The notes: generated from the letters alone by a model not told the origin. A stretch of 64,000 nt of DNA from an uncultured Lachnospiraceae bacterium (GCA_934402055.1 CAKRTC010000002.1:62001-126000), one strand, 5' to 3'. Shown: positions 44,720 through 53,128, counted from the first letter of the stretch. Program-made: numbers and translations.

Positions 44720-45658
44720 TCAGTTCTCCTTACGCAGACGAGGATCCGAAACAGTCTGCAAGATATCAAACAGCAAATTGAACAGGACGAACAATACGCC
44801 AATCAACAAAACATAGGTCTGAATGACAGGATAATCCCTGTTAAAGATGGAGCTGATGCAGAGTGTGCCAAGTCCCGGCCAAGAAAATACATTCTCAACC
44901 ACAATAGTCCCTGATATCAACTGTGGAATACTCATACCCATTGCAACGATACAGGTATGCATCGAGTTTTTCAGTATATGTTTTACCATTATCGATTTCT
45001 GCGGCAATCCTCGTACATTAGCATAGAGCACATAGTCCTGTTTCATATTCTCCAGCATATTGTTACGGATAAGTCGGATATAAGTCGAAATATAACTCAG
45101 CGCCACTGTAAACGACGGCATGATAAGATGTCTCCATGTTCCATTGCCGTTGGTAGGCAGCAAATTCATTTTAACGCCCACTCCCCACATAAGCAGCAAT
45201 CCTACCCAGTAAGCAGGCATGGCCGTAGTCACAAAGACCAGCCCACGCATGATCTTATCGAACTTGCCATCCTTATAAACAGCACAAAGAAAACCGATAG
45301 GGATGCTCAACACCGCCACGATAACAAAAGAGGTTCCGGCCAATTGGAGAGTTGCCGGCAGACAGCGCAGCAATTCTCCGGCCACCGTACGTTTAGGATT
45401 AACATAGCTTATTCCAAAGTCTCCGTGCAGACAGCCTAAAACCCAGTTAAAATAACGGACAAAAAAAGGTTTGTTCAGGCCCAGCTGCTCTTCCATAGCA
45501 GCAATGATCTCATCCGTTATCACAGGAGTTTGCTGAACACGCAGTGCCACCTCTGCCGGATTGGACGGTATCAAATTGATAAAACAAAAGCAGACAAGCG
45601 AGATGGCAAGCAGCAAAGGAATTGCCATCAGCAATCTGCGTACAACATATCGTTTCAT
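44720..45658 (-). CDS. nikB: Nik/Opp-type ABC transporter permease 1
   Basis: The 312-residue membrane protein has about 6 transmembrane segments and starts MKRYVVRRLLMAIPLL, the DppB/NikB type N-terminus. QLGLNKPFFVRYFNWVLG and LHGDFGISYVNPKRTV are family motifs, and the EAA loop is near VVENVFSWPGLGTL. The ATG at 45658 is chosen because AAAGGA lies at proper spacing; an ATG 6 nt upstream overlaps the site. It follows the nikA stop by about 60 bp. Confidence 0.88.
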   Translation of the reverse strand: MKRYVVRRLLMAIPLLLAISLVCFCFINLIPSNPAEVALRVQQTPVITDEIIAAMEEQLGLNKPFFVRYFNWVLGCLHGDFGISYVNPKRTVAGELLRCLPATLQLAGTSFVIVAVLSIPIGFLCAVYKDGKFDKIMRGLVFVTTAMPAYWVGLLLMWGVGVKMNLLPTNGNGTWRHLIMPSFTVALSYISTYIRLIRNNMLENMKQDYVLYANVRGLPQKSIMVKHILKNSMHTCIVAMGMSIPQLISGTIVVENVFSWPGLGTLCISSIFNRDYPVIQTYVLLIGVLFVLFNLLFDILQTVSDPRLRKEN

Positions 45659-45718
45659 GTACATTCCTTTCTTCAGGAAAAGCCACTCCTTATCCGAAGC
45701 GGCTTTTCCTGTCAATTC

Positions 45719-47344
45719 TTATTCAAAGTACATATCGGCAAATGGCACATCATACTGATCTGTACCAAAATGGACACCATGCAAAGCTGAAGTATACAAA
45801 GCCTTGTTGCACTCATAAGTCAAAGGCAGATACATCGCATCCTCATGCAGATTTGTCAGGACAGACTTATACAGCTCCTGACGCTCGGTTTCGTCTGTAG
45901 AAGTCAGAATCTTGGTAATAGCTTCATCGATCTCTGCCTTATCCGCAAGTCCCTGCTGAGCAGCGTAGTCCCCATAGACCGGTGCCCGCATCGCTGCCAG
46001 TGAAGATTGAGGATCATAAGGCATACCCCAACAAATATTGAATACCATATCAAAGTTTCCGGCCTTCATATTGTCACGGTAGGACTGTTCCTCTTCGCCA
46101 TGAATATTCATAGCAATACCTAACTTGAGGTACTCACTCTGAAGATACTCGGCAATAGTCTTTTCTGTTACGCTGTCACTGTTATAGAGCAGATCCAGCT
46201 CCAATGGCTTACCATCCTTGGTACGTATCTTGTCGGTTCCCATAACCCAGCCCGCATCATCAAGTATCTGAGCCGCAGTCTCGGCGCTGTACTCATACGG
46301 CTTCAGTCCGACATTGCAGTATGGTACCGTAGCTGCATAAAGAGTATCCGCCGGCTGCTCAAGACCATAGAAGATACCATCTGATATCGCCTGTCGATTT
46401 GTGGCATGCTGCAAGGCTTTGCGCACGGCCGGATCGCTTAGGATCTCATGTGTAGTGTTCATAACTATATGTCTGGTAGATGTAGGATCAGACAGTCCGA
46501 CCTTAAACTTATCGCTGTCCAGATACTTGCTGATAGCATCGGCATCAAGCATATTTTTTCCGAAGATCAGATCTATCTCTCCGGATTCCAGTGCCATAAT
46601 ACGGGTCTGGTTGTCCGGAATTACTTTAACCGTGATCTTGCTGATAGCCGGAGCTTCACCCCAGTAGTTATCATTTCGTTCAAATACAGCATACTCGTCT
46701 GTCACAAAATCCGTCAGCACATAAGGTCCGGTACCTATGTGACCATTGACACCGTCCTTAGTGCTGCCGTTAATCATGCATTTCGGAGAAATCATGGCAA
46801 ACGGGCGTATGCAGGCAAGCTCCGTCAGCATCGGATAGTAAGGTTCACTCATCTCAATGACAAATGTGTTTTCATCCGGAGCAGATACGCTCACAAGCAG
46901 GTTCATCATTTCAAGCCAGGTGTGACGTTCACGATTCTCTAAAATAGCATTGAAATTGGCAAGTATCGCATTGGCATCGCACTTTTCACCATCTGAAAAC
47001 AGAACATTCGGGCGGATATGGAAGGTATAGGTGCAGCCATCATCACTGATGTCCCAGCTTTCTGCCAGGCAGCCCTCATAACCATCATCAGTAACGCTGA
47101 CCAGTGTGTCATATATTATGCTCTGAGCATACATTTCACCGGCATACAGATGCGGATTAAGATCACGAATATCACGATAGTTGACAAAGATCAGCTCATC
47201 ACGTGTTTCACTGCTTGCCGTCTCTGAAGTGGCTGCAGCCTCAGATGAAGCTGTAGATGCGGAACCTTGTCCGCAGGCAGCCAGCGCGCCGGCGCAGCAG
47301 ACACCTGCGATCAACAGGCAGATATTTCTGCGAGAAAATTTCAT
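45719..47344 (-). CDS. nikA: NikA-like extracellular solute-binding lipoprotein (family 5)
   Basis: The 541-residue lipoprotein has a signal peptide ending in the lipobox LAAC (Cys24) and a Ser/Ala/Thr/Glu linker. It looks much closer to NikA than to DppA/OppA: RDLNPHLYAGEMYAQSIIYD, RERHTWLEMMNLL, YPMLTELACIRPF, ADTLYAATVPYCNVGLKP and CWGMPYDPQSSLAAMRAP all have NikA counterparts. The His that binds nickel in E. coli NikA (in the segment MRVPSHADF) is Tyr here (MRAPVYGDY). The ligand may be a metal chelate or an opine-like compound. AGGAGG precedes the ATG, and the gene opens the nikABCDE-M14 operon. Confidence 0.85.
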   Translation of the reverse strand: MKFSRRNICLLIAGVCCAGALAACGQGSASTASSEAAATSETASSETRDELIFVNYRDIRDLNPHLYAGEMYAQSIIYDTLVSVTDDGYEGCLAESWDISDDGCTYTFHIRPNVLFSDGEKCDANAILANFNAILENRERHTWLEMMNLLVSVSAPDENTFVIEMSEPYYPMLTELACIRPFAMISPKCMINGSTKDGVNGHIGTGPYVLTDFVTDEYAVFERNDNYWGEAPAISKITVKVIPDNQTRIMALESGEIDLIFGKNMLDADAISKYLDSDKFKVGLSDPTSTRHIVMNTTHEILSDPAVRKALQHATNRQAISDGIFYGLEQPADTLYAATVPYCNVGLKPYEYSAETAAQILDDAGWVMGTDKIRTKDGKPLELDLLYNSDSVTEKTIAEYLQSEYLKLGIAMNIHGEEEQSYRDNMKAGNFDMVFNICWGMPYDPQSSLAAMRAPVYGDYAAQQGLADKAEIDEAITKILTSTDETERQELYKSVLTNLHEDAMYLPLTYECNKALYTSALHGVHFGTDQYDVPFADMYFE

Positions 47345-47375
47345 AATATGTTTCCTCCTATGGTATTAAATATCG

Positions 47376-47381
47376 ATTATA
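47376..47381 (-). promoter_or_regulatory. -10 box of the nikA promoter
   Basis: A perfect TATAAT on the minus strand lies 32 nt before the nikA start, with AGGAGG (47354-47359) in the short leader. There is no matching -35 box at 17 bp (TAAGCG is found), as expected of an activator-dependent promoter. Confidence 0.6.
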
Positions 47382-47384
47382 GAG

Positions 47385-47418
47385 AAAAAGTAGCACCGCG
47401 CTTACCGCACGGTGCTAC
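47385..47418 (-). terminator. Intrinsic terminator between lysR and nikA
   Basis: GTAGCACCG (47410-47418, minus strand reading) pairs perfectly with CGGTGCTAC (47390-47398) across 11 bases, followed by TTTTT. It ends the lysR transcript about 90 nt after its stop. Because it covers the -35 zone of nikA, it could also serve as an operator palindrome. Confidence 0.75.
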
Positions 47419-47423
47419 TATAG

Positions 47424-47472
47424 AATGCCATAGTTTGCCATAGCTAACTACTGATCAAATATGCATAGCATT
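47424..47472. promoter_or_regulatory. Possible LysR operator upstream of nikA
   Basis: Two direct TGCCATAG copies (47426-47433, 47436-47443) stand 10 bp apart, one helical turn. GAATGCCATAG (47424-47433) is also inversely repeated as CATAGCATTC (47464-47473). The position, about 55-105 bp before the nikA start of transcription, is typical for LysR-type activators. Binding is inferred. Confidence 0.45.
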
Positions 47473-47506
47473 CCATAACAAATCGTTATAGCCTGCCTGC
47501 AGATAT

Positions 47507-48409
47507 TCAGAGCAGCTTTTTGAAATTTTCAATAAACCATTGCGCCGCCTCACTCAGCTCCTCTCCTTCCGAGCGAACTGTTCCCAGCAATAAAAAAGGC
47601 TCACATCCGTTGATTTTCAGATTCTTAATGTCATAATGTTTATACGGCTGATGCATAAAATTGATACCGAGACTGCACAGATCTGTATGCAGCAACGCAT
47701 TTATAGTCATATGATCACTGTTCGAGTAAACAGCATAGTTCAAATCTTTGGTACTGATTGCTCCCAATGAAACTCGGTCCAAATGATGTTCCATTGAAAA
47801 ATAATCCCGTACAGCTCCTATAAACCGCAAACCCGGAAGTTCCGAGAAATCAACACTGTCTCTTTTGTAGTAAGGATGATTAGGTCCCACATAGACACAG
47901 GCCTCCTTAACATCAAGCGGATCAAACACCAGTTTTTTATGTCCGAGTATATGCCTGAAGGCTGTCAGCTGGCGCTGCGCGATATATACGATGCCAAGCT
48001 CTGTCTGCCCGCCGGCAACCCAGTTGCTTACTTCTTCCACGCTTCCCTCTTGATGTTCCACTATATACTCTTCGCCCCAGTATTGATAAAAATCCACCAA
48101 AAGATTAGCAACCATATTACTTGGATACGTTGCCAGTGTGAATTTTTTTCCATTGTGATGTGTCGCCATCGAATTAATCAAGGAAGCATGTTTAAGGATA
48201 ACTTTTGCATAGTCACGCACCGTTTCTCCATATGGCGTAATTCGCAGCCCTCTACTGCTCCTTTCCACCAACTGTTGTCCCAATTCCTTTTCCAACGCAG
48301 AAATCACTTTGCTGACATTAGGCTGTGAGGTATAAAGGCACTCTGCCGCCTGACTGAAGCTGCCTTTCTCACATACAATGGTGAAGTATTCCAGCTGTTT
48401 AAGTTCCAT
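47507..48409 (-). CDS. LysR-family transcriptional regulator (probable regulator of the nik-type operon)
   Basis: The 300-residue regulator has an N-terminal winged helix-turn-helix (LEYFTIVCEKGSFSQAAECL, then QPNVSKVISALEKELGQQLV) and a C-terminal effector-binding domain (about 90-300). It is transcribed in the same direction as the nik-type operon and separated from it by a terminator and promoter. This replaces the NikR repressor usual for nickel operons, so the inducer is probably a small organic molecule rather than Ni2+ itself. Confidence 0.92.
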   Translation of the reverse strand: MELKQLEYFTIVCEKGSFSQAAECLYTSQPNVSKVISALEKELGQQLVERSSRGLRITPYGETVRDYAKVILKHASLINSMATHHNGKKFTLATYPSNMVANLLVDFYQYWGEEYIVEHQEGSVEEVSNWVAGGQTELGIVYIAQRQLTAFRHILGHKKLVFDPLDVKEACVYVGPNHPYYKRDSVDFSELPGLRFIGAVRDYFSMEHHLDRVSLGAISTKDLNYAVYSNSDHMTINALLHTDLCSLGINFMHQPYKHYDIKNLKINGCEPFLLLGTVRSEGEELSEAAQWFIENFKKLL

Positions 48410-48517
48410 GTATCGTCGTAGTCTCCCGAATCTGATAAAAGCTCATCGTTGTTAGTTTTCGCTAACCAAGTATAGCTTCCTTCTCGATGCAGCGCAAGCT
48501 TACAATTTTCTTTATTA

Positions 48518-48685
48518 TTATCGATTAAACACGGATTGCTTCGTACTTCGTACTCCCGCAATCCTACGATAATTCGCACCCGTGCCTATCGGCACTTTGT
48601 GCTCATTTTCGTTTCGCCGTCCTATAGTCGTCTTTGCGTCAGCAAGCTGCCGCTTCTACGACTGCAGTCCGGCTTTAATCGATAA
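48518..48685. repeat. 168-bp inverted-repeat element holding palindromic repeat copy B (core 48620-48676)
   Basis: The ends are perfect 12-bp inverted repeats, TTATCGATTAAA (48518-48529) and TTTAATCGATAA (48674-48685). The pairing continues inwards as CGGATTGC with GCAGTCCG after a small mismatch. The right third is copy B of the 57-bp core found at 41260-41316. Internal stems include GGATTGC/GCAATCC and AGTCGT/ACGACT. It has no coding capacity and looks like a MITE or REP-type element. Confidence 0.65.
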
Positions 48686-48719
48686 AAAAAATACCCGAGC
48701 AGTGATCTGCTCGGGTATC
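48683..48719 (-). terminator. Intrinsic terminator of the ferredoxin gene
   Basis: A perfect 12-bp stem, ATACCCGAGCAG / CTGCTCGGGTAT, with a 4-base loop is followed on the minus strand by seven or more T residues. It starts about 20 nt after the stop codon. Confidence 0.93.
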
Positions 48720-48737
48720 TTGATCTTAACTTATCAA

Positions 48738-48905
48738 TTATGCCTGAATAGCTCCCATAGGGCAAGCTGACTCACAAGCTCCGCAATCGATGCAAGCGCC
48801 TGCATCAATAACGTACTTTCCGTCTCCCTCAGAGATAGCTCCTACCGGACAAGCTCCTGCGCAGCTTCCGCATGCTACACATGCATCAGAAATAGTATGT
48901 GCCAT
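48738..48905 (-). CDS. 2[4Fe-4S] ferredoxin
   Basis: The 55-residue clostridial-type ferredoxin carries two CxxCxxCxxxCP cluster motifs, CVACGSCAGACP and CIDCGACESACP, and so two [4Fe-4S] clusters for low-potential electron transfer. The start MAHTISDAC at 48905 has AGGAGG at 8 nt; upstream in-frame codons are not used. It is monocistronic with its own promoter and terminator. Confidence 0.96.
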   Translation of the reverse strand: MAHTISDACVACGSCAGACPVGAISEGDGKYVIDAGACIDCGACESACPMGAIQA

Positions 48906-48960
48906 TGTTGGTTCCTCCTTATCAAACATCAAAGTTTAGGTATTTTTGAATTGTGCCCTA

Positions 48961-48990
48961 ATCCTAACGCAGTACCCCCATGTTAGTCAA
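48961..48990 (-). promoter_or_regulatory. Promoter of the ferredoxin gene
   Basis: On the minus strand, TTGACT (48990-48985) and TAGGAT (48966-48961) are separated by 18 bp. Transcription would start near 48954, giving a leader of about 50 nt. Confidence 0.55.
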
Positions 48991-49107
48991 TAACAACACT
49001 TGTTAGCTTGGGCTAAGGGATATTTTCCCATAAACTGTTTTTTTACAGTTTGCCGGTCTCTTATCCCCGGTCATAAAAGAGTAAATTTTTACTATTTAAG
49101 TACGGAG

Positions 49108-49118
49108 TATGGTATAAT
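49108..49118 (+). promoter_or_regulatory. Extended -10 promoter immediately before gdpP
   Basis: TATGGTATAAT at 49108-49118 contains TG-N-TATAAT, an extended -10 element. The start of transcription is expected at about 49124-49126, only 2-4 nt before the ATG at 49128. There is no Shine-Dalgarno sequence between them. Confidence 0.6.
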
Positions 49119-49127
49119 CAGCTCATT

Positions 49128-51287
49128 ATGAAAAGCAAACGAAAATCAACATATTCAATAGTGCTTTACTTAAGATGGCCGTTGCTTCTGTCCGTACTGC
49201 TTATCTTTATGAATATCATATTGATAGCTTTGGATCCGAGATCTGCCGCCTTCATGAGTATATTCACGATACTTTTCGTCTTATTTTCCGCGGCACTCTA
49301 TGTATACAGTAAGCGCGGAATATATTCGGGGCTTATAGATTTTGCTCAGGGCTTCGATTCTGCCGAATCCAATATCCTCAATAATATGAGTGTACCTACC
49401 GCAATATGTAATTTCAGAGGCGGTATTATATGGTGCAACTCAGCCTTCGGAGACAGCTTCTCGGCTGCCGGTGTATTACCTTCCGTCAAGGACATTTTCC
49501 CGGACATTACTAAGGATATACTTTCCAATCTTAACGAGCCGGCAATAATACACAGCTCCTACGGCAATTCCCGTTATCTGATCGAGATGCGTCCGACAGA
49601 TATCTTTGACGAGGGCAGCGATAATTATCCGGATTCGGATGATGACATACTTTATTCGGATACTTCGGAGTCGGATAAAGTTTCCGATGACAATGAAGTC
49701 TCACAGTCTGAAAATGACCCTATATTTACATACAGACGTAATAAGGACGGTCTTAAGGATGAATTTGAAAGAGTCATAATCATTTCCGTTACAGATGAGA
49801 CCGAACTGATACAGTATAAGAAGGATTATCGCGACTCCCGTCCGTGCGAGGGTCTCATATATCTTGATAACTATGATGATGCCCTTGCTTCTGTAGAGGA
49901 GACAAGAAGAAGTCTGCTTACGGCTCTTGTGGATCGTCGTATCAGCAACTATATATCTTCTCTCAACGGCATAGTACGTAAGCTCGAGAAGGATAAATAC
50001 CTCTTCTTCATGAATGAGAAGGATGTTCAGTCAATGTTCAGTGATCGCTTCTCTATACTCGAAGAGGTCAAGACCATCAATATCGGCAACGAGCTTGCCC
50101 TTACCTTAAGTATAGGTGTCGGACGAAACGGCATCAATTATGAGGAAAACTATAACTTCGCACGTGCCGCTATCGACCTCGCTCTCGGACGTGGCGGGGA
50201 TCAGGCTGTTGTAAAGAGCGGTGAGCAGGTGACCTACTTCGGAGGTAAAACTCTTGCCCCCGAGAAAAATGCCCGTGTTAAGGCAAGAGTCAAGGCTCAG
50301 GCTCTCAAGGAGCTGCTTTCAGCCAATGATAAGCTGCTTGTCATGGGACATAAAAACGGCGACGCCGACAGTCTTGGCGCATCCATAGGTATATGGAAGA
50401 TAGCCCGCTGCTACGGCAAAAACGCCCATATAGTGCTCAACACCACCAACAATTCGCTTGAGCCTATGTACAGAAAGTTCATCAACAGCTCAGACTATCC
50501 TGACGATATGTTTATATCGGGAGACAAGGCTGTTAATTTCATAGACAGAACAACTTTACTTGTTATAGTAGATGTCAACAGACCAAGCTACACCGAGGAG
50601 CCAAGGCTTTTGCACAGCGCTTCCAATGTAGTAGTCATAGATCATCACCGTATGGGTACCGAGGGCGTTGACAATGCTCAGCTTTCTTATATTGAGCCGT
50701 ATGCATCCTCTGCTTCGGAGATGGTTTCCGAGATAGTTCAGTATATAGATGATACCACCACGCTTACCCCGCTTGAGGCAGATGCCTTATACGGCGGTAT
50801 AGTAATAGATACTCAGAACTTTATCACCCAGACCGGTATCCGTACATTTGAGGCTGCTGCATTCCTGAAACGAAAGGGTGCTTCGGTACAGCGTATCCGC
50901 AAGATATTCCGTGACAGCTTCAGTGACTTCAAGGCACGTGCAGGCGCAGTCGATTCCGCAGAGATATACAGAGAGCATTTCGCACTCAGTACACTCGATC
51001 CCACAGGTGTTGACACACCTACCGTAGCATGCGCTCAGGCTGCCAACACCCTGCTTGATGTGGACGGCATCAAAGCCGCTATAGTTCTCACTATGTACAA
51101 CGGACTTGTATATATTTCCGCACGCAGCATAGACGAGGTCAATGTTCAGGTTATGATGGAGAAACTCGGCGGCGGAGGTCACATGGCTGTTGCCGGCGCA
51201 CAGCTTGCCGATACCGATATAGCTACCGCTATAGATAAGGTTAAGCAGATAATAGATGAAATGATAGAAAAAGGAGAGATATCCTAA
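49128..51287 (+). CDS. gdpP: Cyclic-di-AMP phosphodiesterase GdpP
   Basis: The 719-residue membrane protein hydrolyses c-di-AMP to pApA. Two transmembrane helices (about 17-36 and 40-60) precede a PAS-like domain (about 80-230), a degenerate GGDEF domain (about 240-370) and the DHH/DHHA1 phosphodiesterase (about 395-719), with GHKNGDADSLGASIG, LVIVDVNRPSY, VIDHHRMG and GGGGHMAVAGAQ. The PAS-like domain has an acidic Asp/Ser-rich insertion (about 160-198) not typical of the family. The gene is followed by rplI with a one-base overlap (TAATG) and dnaB, the usual Firmicute order. Its transcript may be leaderless. Confidence 0.94.
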   Translation: MKSKRKSTYSIVLYLRWPLLLSVLLIFMNIILIALDPRSAAFMSIFTILFVLFSAALYVYSKRGIYSGLIDFAQGFDSAESNILNNMSVPTAICNFRGGIIWCNSAFGDSFSAAGVLPSVKDIFPDITKDILSNLNEPAIIHSSYGNSRYLIEMRPTDIFDEGSDNYPDSDDDILYSDTSESDKVSDDNEVSQSENDPIFTYRRNKDGLKDEFERVIIISVTDETELIQYKKDYRDSRPCEGLIYLDNYDDALASVEETRRSLLTALVDRRISNYISSLNGIVRKLEKDKYLFFMNEKDVQSMFSDRFSILEEVKTINIGNELALTLSIGVGRNGINYEENYNFARAAIDLALGRGGDQAVVKSGEQVTYFGGKTLAPEKNARVKARVKAQALKELLSANDKLLVMGHKNGDADSLGASIGIWKIARCYGKNAHIVLNTTNNSLEPMYRKFINSSDYPDDMFISGDKAVNFIDRTTLLVIVDVNRPSYTEEPRLLHSASNVVVIDHHRMGTEGVDNAQLSYIEPYASSASEMVSEIVQYIDDTTTLTPLEADALYGGIVIDTQNFITQTGIRTFEAAAFLKRKGASVQRIRKIFRDSFSDFKARAGAVDSAEIYREHFALSTLDPTGVDTPTVACAQAANTLLDVDGIKAAIVLTMYNGLVYISARSIDEVNVQVMMEKLGGGGHMAVAGAQLADTDIATAIDKVKQIIDEMIEKGEIS

Positions 51288-51730
51288 TGCAGGTAATACT
51301 TATAACAGATGTCAAGAGCCTCGGAAAAAAGGGCACTATAGTTAATGTTAACGATAACTACGCAAGAAACTACATAATCCCTCACAAATTAGGCATAGAG
51401 GCAAACAAGGCAAATCTTAATGACCTTAAGCTCCAGAATGCCAATATGGAGAAGTTAGAGGCTGCAAGAGTGGCAAATGCCAAGGGCATGAAGGCAGCCA
51501 TAGACGGCAAGAAGGTCAATGTTGCAATCAAAACAGGCAAGGACGGCAAGCTCTTCGGCTCCGTAACCAATAAGGAAGTCGCAGAAGCCATCAAGAAGAC
51601 CTTCAATGTTGATATAGATAAAAAGAAGATCGTTATGGAGGCTCTCAAGACCTCCGGCGAACATGCCGTAAATGTCAAGCTTCACAAGGATATCGCTGCC
51701 ACAGTGACTGTAAATGTCACCGAGGGCTGA
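51287..51730 (+). CDS. rplI: Large-subunit ribosomal protein bL9
   Basis: The 147-residue protein binds 23S rRNA in domain V at the base of the L1 stalk. It begins MQVILITDVKSLGKKGTIV and has YARNYIIPHKLGIEA, the bL9 signature, then a long connecting helix (about 40-75) and a C-terminal domain ending TVNVTEG. Length is normal. It is translationally coupled to gdpP. Confidence 0.97.
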   Translation: MQVILITDVKSLGKKGTIVNVNDNYARNYIIPHKLGIEANKANLNDLKLQNANMEKLEAARVANAKGMKAAIDGKKVNVAIKTGKDGKLFGSVTNKEVAEAIKKTFNVDIDKKKIVMEALKTSGEHAVNVKLHKDIAATVTVNVTEG

Positions 51731-51737
51731 TATTGCT

Positions 51738-53105
51738 ATGGCTGATAATAACAAAGACAATAACATACTTAACCGCACGGCACCTCAAAACATAGAAGCC
51801 GAGAAATCCGTAATCGGATCAATGCTCCTTGATAAGGAAGCTATCGAGACCGCTGTCGGAATGCTTACCAAGGATGATTTTTATTCAAGGCAATATGGCA
51901 TTATGTTTAATGCCATCGTTGAATGCTACAACTCACTTGATAAGGACGGAATAGTTGATATCGTCACCGTGCAGGAACAGCTGGCAAAGGACGGTGCTCC
52001 TGCCGAGATGCAGAGCGTAGACTTTTTCAAGGCCCTCTATGACGCAACACCAACCTCGGTCAATATCCGTTCATATGCCGAGATAGTCCGTGACAAATCC
52101 GTACAGCGTAAGCTTATCAAAAGCTGCGGAGAAATAAGTCAGCTGTGCTATGACGACATCGAATCCACAGAGAATATACTTGCCGAGACCGAAACCCGTA
52201 TGTTTGATATTCTCAAGACCGGTACAAGCACCGAGCTTACCTCTATAGAGGATATATCCATATCGGTATACGAAAAGATCCGTAAGGTATCTCTCAGCAA
52301 GGATTCCGTAACCGGTGTTCCGACAGGCTTTACAGATCTAGACAATATGACAACCGGCTTTCAGCCTTCGGATTTCATACTTGTTGCGGCACGTCCGTCA
52401 ATGGGTAAGACAGCCTTCGTGCTCAATATCCTCGAATACGTTGCAGTCAAAAAGAACCGTCCTGCAATGATCTTCTCACTTGAGATGAGCAAGGAACAGC
52501 TCGTCAACCGTCTCTTTGCAATGGATTCCGGCATAGATGCTCAGCTGCTCCGTACAGGTCGTCTCAGCGACAACGACTGGGAGAGGCTTGCTGATACTAC
52601 CGGAAGGATAGGTCAGTCAAACATCATCATAGACGATACCCCTTCCATCTCGGTAGCCGCACTACGTTCAAAATGCCGCAAAATAAAGCTTGAGCGCGGA
52701 CTCGATCTTGTCATCATCGACTACCTTCAGCTTATGAGTGGCTCCGGAACGCGCAGAAGTGACAGCCGTCAGCAGGAGGTCTCCGATATATCCCGTTCAC
52801 TCAAGGCACTTGCCAGAGAATTGGAGTGTCCTGTCGTATCCTTGTCTCAGTTATCACGAGCTGTCGAGCAGAGACCCGATAAACGTCCGATGCTCTCCGA
52901 CCTCAGAGAATCCGGAGCCATCGAGCAGGATGCCGATCTGGTAATGTTTTTATACAGAGACGAGTATTATAATCCGGATTCGGAGAAAAAAGGCGAGGCC
53001 GAGGTCATCATTGCCAAGCAGCGAAACGGTCCTATCGGTACCGTTAATCTCTACTGGCAGTCACAGACTACCCGCTTTGTCAATAAAGAGAAGAACTTTA
53101 CTTAA
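51738..53105 (+). CDS. dnaB: Replicative DNA helicase DnaB
   Basis: The 455-residue hexameric helicase unwinds DNA at the replication fork. An N-terminal primase-interacting domain (about 10-115, PQNIEAEKSVIGSMLLDKEA) is followed by a RecA-like ATPase domain: Walker A ARPSMGKTAFVLN, LDLVIIDYLQLMSG as Walker B, and LSQLSRAVEQRPDKRPMLSD. The start at 51738 follows rplI by 7 bp and matches the family start; an upstream in-frame codon at 51714 would overlap rplI. Confidence 0.97.
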   Translation: MADNNKDNNILNRTAPQNIEAEKSVIGSMLLDKEAIETAVGMLTKDDFYSRQYGIMFNAIVECYNSLDKDGIVDIVTVQEQLAKDGAPAEMQSVDFFKALYDATPTSVNIRSYAEIVRDKSVQRKLIKSCGEISQLCYDDIESTENILAETETRMFDILKTGTSTELTSIEDISISVYEKIRKVSLSKDSVTGVPTGFTDLDNMTTGFQPSDFILVAARPSMGKTAFVLNILEYVAVKKNRPAMIFSLEMSKEQLVNRLFAMDSGIDAQLLRTGRLSDNDWERLADTTGRIGQSNIIIDDTPSISVAALRSKCRKIKLERGLDLVIIDYLQLMSGSGTRRSDSRQQEVSDISRSLKALARELECPVVSLSQLSRAVEQRPDKRPMLSDLRESGAIEQDADLVMFLYRDEYYNPDSEKKGEAEVIIAKQRNGPIGTVNLYWQSQTTRFVNKEKNFT

Positions 53106-53128
53106 AACCGATAATTTCACACATAGGC

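Larger units (their letters stand above)
48410..48737. other. Intergenic region between lysR and ferredoxin genes
   Basis: This 328-bp interval has no supportable gene. It contains the inverted-repeat element at 48518-48685 (with repeat copy B) and the ferredoxin terminator at 48683-48719. The stretch next to lysR (48410-48517) should hold the lysR promoter, but I could not place it. Confidence 0.6.

Noticed and set aside
48304..48579. 91-codon reading frame overlapping the start of lysR
   Set aside because: It overlaps a well-supported lysR gene in another frame and has no family features.
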